Assembly (NCBI GenBank): GCA_034370585.1 | Contig: CP139758.1 | Coordinates: 23,880,001-23,944,000 of the forward strand | Direction of reading: 5' to 3' | Length of the DNA stretch: 64,000 nucleotides | Source of the DNA: Fragaria x ananassa | Taxonomy: Eukaryota; Streptophyta; Magnoliopsida; Rosales; Rosaceae | Notes under the pieces: generated by a model | The model's database searches: none | Told to the model about the DNA's origin: nothing | The model's input: the letters and a program-made list of their open reading frames with translations, nothing else | Shown here: piece after piece, positions 51,004 to 63,666 of the stretch | How positions within the stretch are numbered: the first letter of the stretch is position 1 | How the letters are laid out: each line of letters begins with the position of its first letter | Translations under genes and position numbers: made by a program

Positions 51004-51492
51004 GAGAAAATCTTACGTGCGACAGCCGCACCACGTGTCCTGTGCGACCCACCAGTCGCACAGCGACACGTGTTTTTTTTTTCCCGCAGCTCTTCTTCCT
51101 TCCTGTCGCTCTATTCTCCGGCGAAACCGATCCCCTCCGATCAAAGCATAGCAGCTCCCTCTGCCCAGCCGCCGCCTAAACCCACCCCCCGCCGCCTCCA
51201 CCATAAGCCTGACAACCTACCGTCGTCGAGCCGCACCTCCACCAACCTGTGCAAATCACGCAGAGGAAAGAAGAAGAAGAGAGAGGAAGGAAGAAGAAGA
51301 GAGAGGAAGGAAGGAGAAGAAGAAGGAAGAAGAAGAAGAGTTGTGAAAAAGCTTCGCCGGAGGGGATCTGTTTCGCCGGAGAAAGGAGGAAGAAGAAGAA
51401 GAAGGCAGGTGTGAAAAAAAAAAAACACGTGTCGCCGGATGGTTGGTTGCGCATGTGACACCTGGTGCGGCTGTTGCACCTAAGAATTTCTC
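51004..51492. mobile_element. Mutator-like foldback MITE with 9-bp target duplication (489 bp)
   Basis: Ends GAGAAAATCTTACGTGCGAC and, on the other strand, GAGAAATTCTTAGGTGCAAC continue as inverted repeats through CAGCCGCACCAGGTGTC, then CACGTGTTTTTTTT, then a second matched block CTCCGGCGAAAC. TTAATTACC flanks both ends exactly (50995-51003, 51493-51501). The core is GAA/CTT-rich. Long overlapping open frames are a by-product of the AG-rich arms. Confidence 0.88.
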
Positions 51493-51757
51493 TTAATTAC
51501 CTTCCTAAATGGACAACAGAACGAGACACGACCTAGCTGGTAGATATTGTTAAAACAAGTAAAGATCCATAACTTTTGTTTTTTTTGTTTTTGGCAACTT
51601 TATAATGATTTGGAATCATAGTTACTCGACGATGAGTATAAATTTACTAACTACTTAAAAAGATGAGTTAAAACTATTAACTTCATTAACCGACTAATAA
51701 ATTAAAAATTCAAATTAAATGCATATGCAAGACTTGGAGAAAACAGAAAGGAAAGGG

Positions 51758-51787
51758 TTTAGGGTTTAGGGTACCCTAAACCCTAAA
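51758..51787. repeat. Head-to-head telomere-motif palindrome
   Basis: TTTAGGGTTTAGGGT is followed directly by its exact complement, a perfect 30-base palindrome centred on GGTACC. TTTAGGG is the plant telomere repeat. Confidence 0.95.
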
Positions 51788-51839
51788 GGAAAGCAGAATC
51801 GAAAGGAAGCAAATTGAAAACCAGTTTTTTTTTTTTTTG

Positions 51840-52440
51840 GCTAAAAGATGAGAGAGAGAGGAATTACCTCCTAACACATGCATTAAAAAAAAAAACATCA
51901 AGAGAGGGGGATTAGACCAAAACCTCTCACAACAAAATAACAACGAAACAAAACTAGGAAAACCGAAATTGGAGAAGACCTATAAGGTCATTACTACAAT
52001 ATGACAAAATAAAATGAGGAGGTGAATCCTAGCTATCAGACCAGCTGTGTTAATGACGTACAATAGATCAATCTACTCTCATTTACTTTTATTTATGGTT
52101 CAAGTCCTCAAGTCGATCTCAAGAGCTGTACTTGTTCCCAAGTAGCTAGATTTGTCATTTCCACATGATACATTCTGTTTTCCTTATGGCATCAGAGCTG
52201 TCCAGGAGGCTAGATTATACATACATGTAGCTAATAGCTGAAGGACAATGTACGTACTCACCTCAAGTTTCAAATGATGCAGAAGACTAGGCTGTTGAGG
52301 CCCATGCCATTCAAGGTGACAATGGCTAAACCTTGAATGATTTGCTTACTACTTATGAGTTACCCTATTGAATCTTGGGCCTCACTCACTTGTTAAAATC
52401 AGAAGAAAAAACCAAAAAAGTGGTTGTTAGAGCAAAAGAG
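51840..52440. other. Intergenic between the array and the zinc-finger gene
   Basis: Starts with a run of T at 51824-51838 and contains short AG-rich and A-rich runs. It could include a decayed LINE tail in reverse orientation. No gene or clear element ends. Confidence 0.35.
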
Positions 52441-52674
52441 CAACACTCAGAATTGTCTTCCTTCCCCTTTCCATTATTCTCTTGAGAATTAAACAAAATC
52501 GTAATAGTCCACCAAACCCAGAAACCAGGAGAAGAGCTCCTCTTCAGCTTTTCGGTAATCTTCCAACCCCTTAATTACGATTTCGTTTTTCCCTTAATTC
52601 TAATTTCTTCGCGTAATTTGTCGCGTCCGATTTCTTCTCTAATTTGCTTCGTCTTCAAGGTTATCCCAATCGCC

Positions 52675-55600
52675 ATGGCTCTTGCATCTGACGACGCTTG
52701 CAGGATATGCACCCACTGGTAATGAATCTCGTTTCGAATTTCGTAGCTTTGAAATTGTGTTTGTATCAGTGTTGATTTTGTTTACGAATTCTAGGTTTTA
52801 GCTGTGATTGAATATTTTGTTTGAGAAATCTTTGATGTCGTGTGTATTATTTAGCCTAATTGATGCCACAGATGTGAAATTGAAACCAATTCAGACCGAA
52901 ATCTAGGCTCAGGTTCAGCTCACTTAGGTATTTAGAAAAAAATATCAGCTTAAGCATTTCCTGCTTGTTCAGTTTCGAAAGCTAAGTTACGAAGTCTATG
53001 ATTTGCTTGGAGGCACGCTGCCAGACGGCTTTATGTGTCGTTGATCTAACGCGAGTAATGTGCTAATGGATAATTTGTTTTATGTGTTTTCAGTGAGAGA
53101 GCTATCCCGTCTTTGAATATTGATCTGCATTATGCTCATTGTGTCCGCAATCTGGAGAAATGTAAAGTTTGTAGTGACATGATTCCAAAGAAACATGCTG
53201 AGGAACATTACTTAGACAACCATGCCCCGGTAATTGATTTTTTTGTTCCCAACCTATGCAATATCTTCTTTCTGTATTGAAAGGTTTTCTCTCCTGCTAA
53301 TATTAGTAGGAAAGCACACAGGGTTTAAGTTATTTTCATTTGGTTTAAATTTTTCCAGAAGATACTACTATTCATTAGGAAGTCGAATTCCATAATTGAG
53401 TTTTAATTTGGTGGGTGTAACATTGTCAAACCCTTATTGACGCTGTAGGATTAAACAAGTCTAAGATCTCAAAGAAATATCCACATGCTATATCAAGCTA
53501 TTATCAACTTGTAAAAGAATTTCATATCCTAAGCAATCAATCTGAAACTACAGTTTCCAATGTATGGAAATTCAGTGGATTGAATTCCAAGGCTTATCTT
53601 TATATTATTAGTTGAAAAATCTCCATCTAGGCCCGAACAGGCATATATATGCATCTGCACAGTTAGTTAGTGGCTTACTTTCATTTATTTCTTTTCTTGC
53701 CAAGAGTAAACATCTTTAGATGCATCAAACCTCAATAATGGTGAAATGAAAAAAAAAAAAAATCACTTTGCCATCGTTGTTGATAAATGTAAGTATTAGT
53801 CAAGCCAACTCATATTATTTGGTTACAACTGTTTTGACATGGGTGTAGACATATGATTTATCACATAGCTACAGTTGTCTGCACATTATTGACATGTATT
53901 TTGAACAGGTATCTTGTTCACTTTGTAGTGAGACAATGGATCGTGATATATTGACCATCCACAAAGGTGAAAATTGCCCTCAAAGAATTGTCAATTGCGA
54001 GTTCTGTGAGTTCCCATTGCCTGCTGTTGATCTACCTGAGCATCAGGTAATAATGTTATTATTTGGAATGGATAAAAGACATGGTAGATGATATGTATCA
54101 GCATTAATGGAGTTTTATAACAATATCTCTTAATAATGACAGGAAGTATGTGGCAATCGGACAGAATTTTGTTCTTCTTGTAGAAGATACGTTCGACTTC
54201 GTGAAAGATATAACCATGACGCTAGTTGCAATGTTGTACAAGACAATACCGTGGGACCTTCCAGGTTAGTTCACTATGATTTCGCTGTCATATATTGATT
54301 TAATTTAGTTATTATAGTGGTTTTTTTATAATCTCGTAATAGAATACTTTGCGAGGAGTGCCCAAGAGTGAATTACCTTGCTATCTTTTAGCTTAAATAA
54401 TGATCAACCAACCTTGACTCATCACTTTAGCATTGAACTTGCTATTCTTACATCACTAGATGGTATTTCTCTTAGAAAATAAACCATAACCAAGTCAATG
54501 GACATTTTGTTTCTCTTACTGGATTGAAGGGCAATAAATACTGTATTGTTTTGATTATAAATTCTGCACCTCTTTTACTGTGTGACAAAGCAGTCTGAAT
54601 CCAGTGAAATAAATCCTTTTTAAATTTTTTTTTTTATGGTGCCGTGGTTGTTATGTTAGGTTATTCCTTGATGGACATTAGTTTTATAAGGGGTCATTCT
54701 ATTGTGCAGCAATTAAAGTTTTAGACGGTGGCCACTTGTTATTTTTTTTCTTGTCTTCCATTCTAGTATCCCCATTTTGGGTCTCAGATTCTCAGTGCTA
54801 GTATTGGTATATCTGATAGTACACACATTGTTAGCTGCTAGTATGGTAATATTATACATTTTCATATAATTAGTTTATTAGTTATAAAAGGGAAAGAAGG
54901 ATAGGGGATGACATCTCCTTGTTTTCTTATGGCCGTCTCTTTGTTTAGCTAGACTAATCATATTCTTTTGATTCTTTCCACTATTGAATTTATTTTAACA
55001 ACTATATCTTTTGTGGGTTGTGTTTTATTCCCAAACTGGCTTGGGGTTTGTTTAGAACTTCTGCTAGATCAGATTAGTACTTTTAAATCAAGCCAACTGC
55101 ATAAGATGTAGCATATCTGAACTATACCTTCAGAACAAAAGAAACCCAATCCAATTAGTATTGCTATGGCTCTTTGTGCATTGTGGTTATCTAACTTCTA
55201 AGCTAAAAGATCTTGCCTGGAATATTGGTGGGCCAAAGGGTCAAACAATTTTGTTTGTAACTCAGAAGTCTAATAACCCTCTGGCTTTTGTTGGTAAGAG
55301 ATAGGATGCTGTTTTTATGTGAAGTGTTCTTCAATATTCATATTCCTTTCCAATTTTCTATTGCTATGTTAGATTAATTCTTCTAACAAAAGAGCAAGCA
55401 TGGTTGAGAGTTCTAGCTTCCTCCTCGACAAGCTAAATCACATTAGAACTACATTAGAGGCTTGATTTGCTTTCGTTCCATCAAGTTACCAAAGTAAACA
55501 GGTTTGGAACCAATATGATTTCATCAAGTTGGTGGGTGCCATTATTTGAGCATCCCCCCATTATAGTCCAAATTGACCTTGAGATACTGTTTGTATTCAA

Positions 55601-55943
55601 AACCCCCATATTTGGCCATCATTGTAAGCTGGGACTGAAAATATATTTTCTTTCTAAGTTTAGCATTCATTGTTTGGTGTGTTAGAAATATGGTGATTGG
55701 TTTTAGTCTATTTGCTGTCCTTATTTATTTGTTTTCCCTTTTCTTGTCATTGGTATAATCCTTTGTATTTTTGTCTGAAGGGATGTCAGGGCAGCTGAAA
55801 GAGGGCAAGGTCCCCAAAGAAGAAGACAGCCTAATGAGTTTTCACGGAGAGGGCTTGTGTTTACCATTGCATTAACAGGCATTGCTGTTCTATTGGGATC
55901 TCTTTTTTTCCAGAAGAAGGCAGAGGGCAGTGAAGTAAATTAG
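52675..55943 (+). CDS. TRAF-type zinc-finger protein with C-terminal membrane anchor
   Basis: Five coding exons (52675-52718, 53094-53229, 53909-54046, 54143-54264, 55781-55943) join in frame to 200 residues. The ATG follows a CGCC context and opens MALASDDACRICTH. Repeated Cys/His pairs follow: CRICTHC, HYAHCVRNLEKCKVCSD, HYLDNHAP, CSLCSETM, CPQRIVNCEFCEF, FCSSCRRYV and NHDASC. These are TRAF-type or XAF1-like zinc fingers, used for protein binding. Residues from about 172 (GLVFTIALTGIAVLLGSLFF) form one transmembrane segment with a short KKAEGSEVN tail, suggesting a tail-anchored protein facing the cytosol. It resembles the small plant TRAF-type zinc-finger proteins; their partners are poorly known. 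Intron 4 is about 1.5 kb. No frame damage is seen. Confidence 0.94.
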
Positions 55944-57660
55944 CAGCTGAGGACCTAGTTTATGTACATCTTTTCAAAGCGCTTGTAATTTTTTCTGTAT
56001 CTTGAACCTTCTGAAAATCGTACTCCACTTTTGTAACCGTATAAAACTCCCATGAGTCGTCTTTATGCACCGACTGATTCTGCTAAATTGACATGCTTTC
56101 TGTTGGCTCTAACTGACTGATTGATCTAAAGTTCATCCTCTCCTATTGAAGAGAACATATTTAAGATTGAGGGGTCTCTCAGCATGCTCATAGCAGTTAT
56201 AGGAGAGTTTCAACTTTCAAGTATAAGAAGCTTCTTAGTTCCCTAATAATGCTCATAACTATATTAGTTTTATTCAAATGTCCACCAGCCTCTTTGATTC
56301 TGCTTCTTCTTTTATTTTTTATATTTTTTTATTTTCCCTTGTTTGTTAGTTCATAACCTCCTGAATGCTCAACCGCGGGCAGAAAGTTCAAAGAGAACAG
56401 TTGAATCATCCTTCAACAAAGCTCAGATTTTTGTTTTTGTTTTTGTTTTTGTTTGTTTGTTTGAAAACATTGGAGTCTTTACCACACTTAGTGGACGCTT
56501 GAATTAGTGTAATCATCCATGATTGACCACTGAGATGCTGATAAGGTTTGTAAGTAATTATCCACATATTCCACACTAATTCCATTACCTTAACCTAATC
56601 TAGGTCTAGCTTAAGATAATGGAAGCATATTTTCAGATTAGTAAATTTCGGCAGTGTTTAGTCGTGATGGAAGCAATCATCGTCCAGTTTTCACTCAGTG
56701 CTCCCAAAGTCCCAATGCTTTGATCAAATAATTTCATGGATTTGATTTCACTCGACTGTTTACGGGCTCTGTTGTGTGTGCTCGGGGTAGAAATTTTGTA
56801 AAAATGTATCATGTACGACTCCTTGGAGAATTTAACATATTATCAAGGAAATCCATACTTTAGCTCAATGAGTTCAAGTTGCTTCATTTCGACATCCTCC
56901 GAAACTAATTTCTTAGCAGTCATGTTGGTAACGTTCCGAGGGATCACTTTTTTTTTTTTTTTTTTAAGAGAAAAAAGATAATTTCAATACTTATCTATAG
57001 TCAGATTACACTTACATCAAAACTCTGTTTTACGTCAGAAAGCAGTAACAGTAAACAAATCGAAGCTAGTTGAAGGGCACTCTCCTGATAATGCTCTTGT
57101 AATCGAGGTTTTGTGTTGTAATTTTCTTTTCATCGAGAAAAAGAAGTCCCACTAATAAATAAAAATGCACGGTTAAAAAGAAAGTAAAAACTCTAGTTTT
57201 GTTGCGGTATATGAGAACGAAGTGCCGTGAGACCCTGTAATAAATCAAACCAACCTTTCCTCTTATGCGCGGCAACGGCCGGTATCAACTGTCAGACTAC
57301 TGATCACATCAATCACCGTCACTCCCACCCATCACATTCATTCTCTTTCTCATTCTTCTCGCCTACGACGATGACATTTTCATGGGCATTCCCGTAATTT
57401 CAAGGCCCACCTCTCTCTCTCGCAAGTAAGCATCTCAGCTTTAACAACATTGGCATTAAACTTTTGCATTTACAGTCTGAAAGCTTTGATCTTGTCACAA
57501 GAAAATGAGGATCATCAATCTGAAAAGTATATGATCTTCCACATTTTTCATAATTTGATAGTAACCCAGTATTAAAAATCCAATCTTTCTTGTGGGTTTG
57601 TACTCTTAGGGGCAGAGATTCAAATTCTGAGTTGTTTTTGATAGATTTTTGTGGTGTGTT
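55944..57660. other. Intergenic and promoter region of the lyase gene
   Basis: 3' UTR of the zinc-finger gene, then AT-rich DNA with (GTTTTT)n at about 56425-56460 and poly-T at 56949-56965. From about 57240 the sequence is less AT-rich, with CT-rich runs at 57340-57420 and a donor-like CAAGTAAGC at 57422. This may be the untranslated first exon of the lyase gene. Confidence 0.5.
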
Positions 57661-57735
57661 TCAGAAAAAGTGAAACTGGGTCTCTCACTTTGTTGTGGCA
57701 AGAAAGTTCCAATAGAACAACAAGAGTCTCAGACC

Positions 57736-60700
57736 ATGTCAGGTGAAGGAGTGCGGTTGCATAATCAAGGGCGCCATGTAAGTCAAAAATATTGAGCCTT
57801 TTGGTTTCTTAATCAGATTAGAAGTTGCTAGATTTGATATAGTTGGATACTTGGATATGTTAAAGGGTTGGTTTGGATTTTTATGTTGTTGAAGGAAAGT
57901 GAGTGCTTTTCGGTTATCTGTGTGTTTTTTGGTTTTGCAGGTGGTGATGGATAATGGGATAGTCCAAGTCACCTTGTCGAACCCGGATGGTATTATCACC
58001 GGAATACGTTATAATGGGATTGACAATTTGCTTGAACCTCTCAATGCCGAACATAATAGAGGGTACTGATTTTCTATCTCTACTCCTCCTTTTCTGTTGC
58101 AAATATAAGTTCGTTTAGAGATGAGCAAGACAAGTTTAGTTAAAGGTTAACAGTTCAGACTTATTTCTGTAGAGAAGCATGTGTTAAAAGTACATGTCTT
58201 GGTTTTCTTTTTATGTTACATTTGTTAGCTTATGAGATTAGGACTTGATTACAGATTCCGTTAATTATGTAGGTATTGGGACCTTGTTTGGAGTGGACCT
58301 GGAGTTAAGGGAACATTTGATGTGTATGTATTTTCCTTCTTTTTTCTTAAAATAGTAGTGAGTGTTTTGCAAGTATCTGATCATAGTTAATGGCAAATTA
58401 TCTGATGGCTATACAGGATAAAAGGTACAGATTTTAGGGTCATTGTGGAGAATGAGGAACTGGTTGAGCTGTCGTTCATGAGAACATGGGATCCCTCCCT
58501 TGAGGGGAAATGTGTACCCTTAAATATAGACAAAAGGTCGCTGCTACTTTATTTAAAATTCTTAGTGTCATTAGTAAAGCCAAGTGCTACCATATGATAG
58601 ATTAGGCTTATATTTACAGAGTTTCTTTTTGTTACAGTTTTTCTCGCTTGAATGTTGTTTTTTCTTTCTAATTTATCCAGGTTCGTAATTCTTCGTGGTT
58701 CCTCGGGCATCTACTCCTATGCAATTTATGAGCACCTGAAGGATTGGCCTGATTTTGAAATTGGTGAAACCAGAATAACTTTCAAGCTGAGCAAAGACAA
58801 GTAAACTTCAGCTTTTATATCATCATATATTTTTTTTTCCAGTTATGCATACTGATTTGGTAGAAACCATTTATAAGAACAACCAAGTAGTGACTCAATT
58901 TTAGAGCACTGTGTATGCTATATGTAAGAATGGTTTTTATATTTATCTCAGGGTACATGAAAATTAGATTCTGTGTTTCCTACAGTTTAGTTGCAAGTAG
59001 TATTTAATATTTATTACTGCATTATTTTTGTTCTCTGTATAAAATTATCATGGATGTATAACTAGGTCTCATTGTAAATTAGTGCAGGAAACTTGTATAT
59101 TATAGAGAACATATTGAGTTTAGCCTAGTTATTTCTCTCTATCCTGTTCTACTTCATTTCCCTAAGTATCTATTTTATCTCTTTGTTTGCTTCTCTTATG
59201 TTTGTGTCTCTTACATCATGTATTCCATCTTCATGTGCTCAACCATAGATATCTTGTTCTATCATATTCTCTTTGGAGTTTTGAACATGGCGCTGAATTA
59301 ATAATAGATCAATTTGGGGAATAGGTTTCAATACATGGCTATAGCAGACAACAGGCAAAGATGCATGCCCTTACCTGATGACCGGATGTCAGGCCGATGC
59401 CAAACCCTGGCTTTCGCGGAAGCTGTCCTGCTTCTGGATCCCAAGAATAAAGAGCTGGCTGGAGAGGTACTGTTATCACAATTTCCTACTACTGTCTACT
59501 ATGTTAATGTTTCTTTTCCTATGTGGCGATTTTTTTAATAACACTCTAGTTAGTTTTAAGGTTTGTATTCTTAGCGAATAGATCACCGGTTCGTAGGTCA
59601 TGCCCTTTTTATGTTAGAGAGCTTTTCTCTGTGTAGTTTGTTGTCAGATAAGTTTGGTCTGTTTTCCTTATTTTTATGTTCCACAATTACTTGAGATGCA
59701 GGTAGATGACAAGTACCAGTACTCGTGCATGAACAAAGACATTCAGGTTCATGGTTGGGTATGCAATGACCCACCAGTCGGGTTTTGGCAGATCACACCC
59801 AGTGATGAGTTTCGATCTGGTGGACCTTTAAAACAGAGTCTAACCTCACATGTCGGCCCAACCACTCTTTCAGTATGTGACTGATATTAGAAATCTAAAC
59901 GTTAGTAGAATTCTGCAATGTGGGTGACTTACTTAATATATATGATGTTATTATACTTTGGTCGGGTTAGCTATGCTTTTAACCTTTACCGTTGGTGTCA
60001 TCAGATATTTCTTAGTTCTCATTATGCGGGACAAGATCTGAACCCGAAATTTAGAGGTGGTGAGCCATGGAAGAAGGTCTTTGGCCCTGTTTTTATCTAT
60101 CTAAATTCCGCACCAATTAGAGATGATCCATTCTTTCTATGGGAGGATGCTAAAAGACAGGTTTCTCATAAAAACAATATCGTCTTTCATTAATTATAAA
60201 ACTAAGAACGCATTAACATGCGCGAATGCTGATGCAAATTGATGTTCAGATGATGGCAGAAGTCCAAAGCTGGCCATATAGTTTCCCAGCTTCTGAGGAT
60301 TTCCAAAAGTCCAATCAACGCGGTAATGTGAGTGGTAGACTACTTGTCTTGGACAGGTTGGTTTAGGTTACCTTTGCAAGTAGAGGGAAGATGATCCTCT
60401 ATCCCCATTAGTTTTCCCTGACAATCATTTATTCGCTCATTAATGTTTTTTAAGTGTTCATGCATAGGGTTTGCTTATTTGTTTAATTGACATTTGTCTG
60501 CTCTCTCTCTCTCTCATTTTCTGGTTATTCGTCTTTTTTTTTGAAGTATTTAAAATGGTAGGTTGAGGCTAAGAAAGTAATTGAAATGTGCGGATGATAA
60601 ACTGATTTCAAGTTTGTATCCAAGTACTAAATTGATGGGTTCTCCTTGAATTGCCAAAAGAAAAAAGATTAATGATTTTTAATTACTTTTTCATTCCCAT

Positions 60701-62975
60701 GAATGCAATCAAAGTCTTTGTTGTAATGTTCAGGTATGTTAGTGAAGACATTACACCAGCAAATGATGCTTATGTTGGTTTGGCCCCACCAGGAGATGTA
60801 GGATCATGGCAACTAGAATGCAAGGTGACCCTTCATGTTTTAATTTCCTAACAGTACCTGTGACTTCGGTATAGAAAATTATTGGTCGACAGTATTTAAG
60901 GTCAGCAAGCACTAAGAAATTAGTCTATGTGCTTTTTGTTCAATGTAATTTGAAATTTTTTACTCAACGTCTTCAATTTAGATGCAACAGAATCCGCTAG
61001 ATTCCAATATACATTACTTTTCTGCGCTATTTTTTCTAGCCAAATGATGATCAACTATTGAATTTCATTGTTTTTAGGCCTCAAATGAGATATGAAAACT
61101 GCTGTGATACTGCTGTTAACACGGATCTTTGTCTCACCTGTTAAAGCATCTTGTCTTTTAAAGAAGAATTAAATTCAGTTTACCCCCATGAGGTTTGGGG
61201 GTAACTTCATGTTAATCCCTATACTTTCAATTTCATCAGTTTACCCCCTCAAACTTTTGAATTTTCCTCAAGGGTGACCAATGTCCTATATTCTGTTCAA
61301 ATCGGACGTTAACTACTGATAATTTTAACCTTAACTGTGAGGCCCGTATCTAGAATTTGGGCAAATTGGACCTTATCTGTCCAAATCAAACCTTAACTGC
61401 TGATAATTAACGGTCAATTCAAACGGAATATGAAAATTTAGACACGGAAGATAGAAATTGAAGAGTTTTTTTGGGTAAACTGATGAAAATAAAAGTGTAG
61501 GGACTAACATGAAGTCACCCCCAAACCACAAGGTGGTAAACTGAATTTAATTCTTTAAAGAATGGCAACAATCGATTATATGCAATAGTTAATAATAGGC
61601 AAAGAGAATTCATATTTCATACAGTATACATCATTTATTAGAAAATCTCTTACGGATTATATTTATGCTTTTTAGGACTATCAATTCTGGATGAGGGCAG
61701 ATAACAGAGGTTATTTTTCGATTAAAAACATACGTTCTGGCACTTACAATCTATATGCCTGGGTCCCTGGTTATATTGGAGATTACAGGTGTGAAGCAGT
61801 CATTAACATTACCTCAGGTGTTGTTTTCAGCCTTTTCCAAATAAATTTGTTTCCTTGTTTTCTCATTTGTCGTACTCTGAATCAGTTTTGATATCTTCTA
61901 ATCCAGGTTGTTTTACTGAAATGGGTGATCTTGTGTATGAACCTCCAAGAGATGGGCCTACATTGTGGGAAATAGGCATTCCTGATCGTTCCGCTGCAGA
62001 GTTTTATGTTCCTGATCCTGATCCCAAGTATATAAATAAGCTTTACGTTAATCATCCTGACAGGTTGGCCATCTTTTACTGCAATCTGAAAAAGTTGACT
62101 GTTCATGGATGCTCATATCTGGGTGGTCAAAACTAGCATTATTTACTCCAAATGTGCATATGTTGAAACATAATTCATATAATCTAATAGCACTTGGCTT
62201 CACTGATAATCATTTATGCCATCAGGGAGGTGATTAAGGTCTTGATCATGCACGAGAATTTGGTTTTGATATTTTGACATAAACATTGAGTCCATGCTTA
62301 TGGCAGGTTCAGGCAGTATGGTCTGTGGAGCAGATATACTGAATTATATCCTGATGTGGATTTGGTTTATACTGTTGGTGTTAGTGATTATAGTAAAGAT
62401 TGGTTCTTTGCTCAAGTTCCCAGGTTTGGATAGTTTAATACAAAAGGTTGTGATTCTGATTCCTAATGACATAATGAGATCATAATCACATAATGATATC
62501 TGCTGGTTAATGCTGGTGTACTGCAGGCAAAAGGACAACACACATGTAGGAACAACATGGCAAATTAAGTTCAAACTTAACATTGTGGATCAAAACGGCA
62601 CCTATAAACTGCGAGTGGCAATAGCATCTGCAACTCTAGCTGAAATGCAGGTAAAAATCATGATTTATATATTATTAAGTGGCACTGAGTTCTTAATTTT
62701 CTTTTCGTTTTACTTGGAAGGTCCGAATTAACGATCCAAACTCAAGGCGTCCTCTATTTACGACTGGACTAATAGGGAGAGATAACTCAGTTGCAAGACA
62801 TGGGATTCATGGGATCTACTGGCTGTTCAACATCAATGTACCGGGTGCACAGGTTGTTGAGGGTGATAATACTATCTTCCTGACACAACCAAGATGCACC
62901 AGTCCTTTCCAAGGGCTTATGTATGACTACATACGACTTGAAGACTCCCCATCTTGTGGTTCGAGTTCATCTTAA
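57736..62975 (+). CDS. Rhamnogalacturonan endolyase (PL4 family), complete gene
   Basis: Cleaves the rhamnose-galacturonate backbone of rhamnogalacturonan I by beta-elimination in pectin remodelling. Fifteen coding exons total 638 residues: 57736-57777, 57941-58062, 58273-58323, 58417-58536, 58681-58800, 59325-59466, 59702-59872, 60005-60160, 60250-60356, 60734-60824, 61676-61817, 61907-62063, 62307-62423, 62527-62650, 62721-62975. The catalytic N-terminal domain holds VVMDNGIVQVTLSNPDG, NRGYWDLVW, YEHLKDWP, KYQYSCMNKDIQVHGW and LTSHVGPT. The FnIII-like middle holds ADNRGYFSIKNIRSGTYNLY. The C-terminal CBM-like domain holds DRSAAEFYVPDPDPKY, FRQYGLW and PRCTSPFQGLMYDYIRLE. The start MSGEGVRLH matches the usual short plant N-terminus after an upstream acceptor near 57663. 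No signal peptide is evident from this start, so secretion is unclear. All splice phases agree. Confidence 0.96.
61165..61554. mobile_element. MITE with long inverted repeats in intron 10 of the lyase gene
   Basis: Inverted repeats begin AGAATTAAATTCAGTTTACC at both ends and continue through GGTTTGGGGGTAACTTCATG and TTTCATCAGTTTACCC, about 95 bases with mismatches. TTAAAGA flanks both sides (61158-61164, 61555-61561), a likely target duplication. It lies in an intron between intact splice sites. Confidence 0.75.
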
Positions 62976-63666
62976 GTATGAAATTCATATATCTGTATGT
63001 AATATTTGATGTGCATTTTCATTTTTGTACTTTGAATCCTATTATATGTGTGATTTATATGGTATATGAAGAAAATAAACGGTATGTAATGACTTATTCA
63101 ATGTGAATATAAGATCAATCTCTCTCTCTCTCTCCCTCTCTCTCTCTCTCTCATTTGATTTGCCATGACAGCAAAACTGCATGTTAAGCCATTTTAACAG
63201 GGTAGTTTTGCTGTTGTCAAATAACATTTTGTAATACTCCATCTCCATGAGATAACTATCATAATAGCTATTATAGAACTGCTCCATAATCTACACAAAC
63301 GACTCTTGCACGCTTATATTCCTCTATACAGCCTAACAAACAGTGGTGCCGACTAAGTAACGACATTATAGGATAAGGGTACCTAGTAAAAGGTTGCTTT
63401 ATCTTTAATTCAAGAAAACTAATACCTAAACGTAATATTTCTTATAAACCTATATATATATATATATATCCTACTTTGTTTCTACTCAATGCAGCTAGCT
63501 TTCAGCTTTAAGAGGTTCTTACACATGCCCTGAGGCTTTCATTTCATAAATAGTCATCATCTTGCTAGCGTTTAATTAAGTTTGTCATAGAGCCATTGTT
63601 CTTTATCATCAGGAATCCACTGCGGCTGTAGAAGCGGCGGTAGTAGCAGCCAGACGCCTCGTCATC
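62976..63666. other. Spacer between tandem lyase genes
   Basis: 3' UTR with AATAAA near 63074, a (CT)n tract at 63118-63152 and (TA)n near 63452-63468. No other gene. Confidence 0.6.

Larger units (their letters stand above)
43255..52300. repeat. Local tandem array of a non-coding segment, four partial copies
   Basis: A set of landmarks recurs in the same order. GCTCGTTTCTTGAGC occurs at about 43268, 46792 and 50478. GATTGGTACNAGA or its variant is at about 44480, 47115 and 50812. GAGAATGCAGTAGT is at 45441, 47597 and 48887. CAGCACCTGATCGA is at 45530, 47680 and 49015. GATAATGTCTCATCTAA or its variant is at 46618, 48598 and 50287. Units run about 43.26-46.78, 46.78-48.72, 48.72-50.46 and 50.46-52.3 kb, with deletions in some. 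No conserved open frame runs through the copies. They look like duplicated intergenic or non-coding transcribed DNA. Confidence 0.75.

Noticed and set aside
51070..51479. Several overlapping frames rich in Lys/Arg/Glu or Phe/Leu
   Set aside because: They are produced by AG-rich arms of an inverted-repeat MITE.
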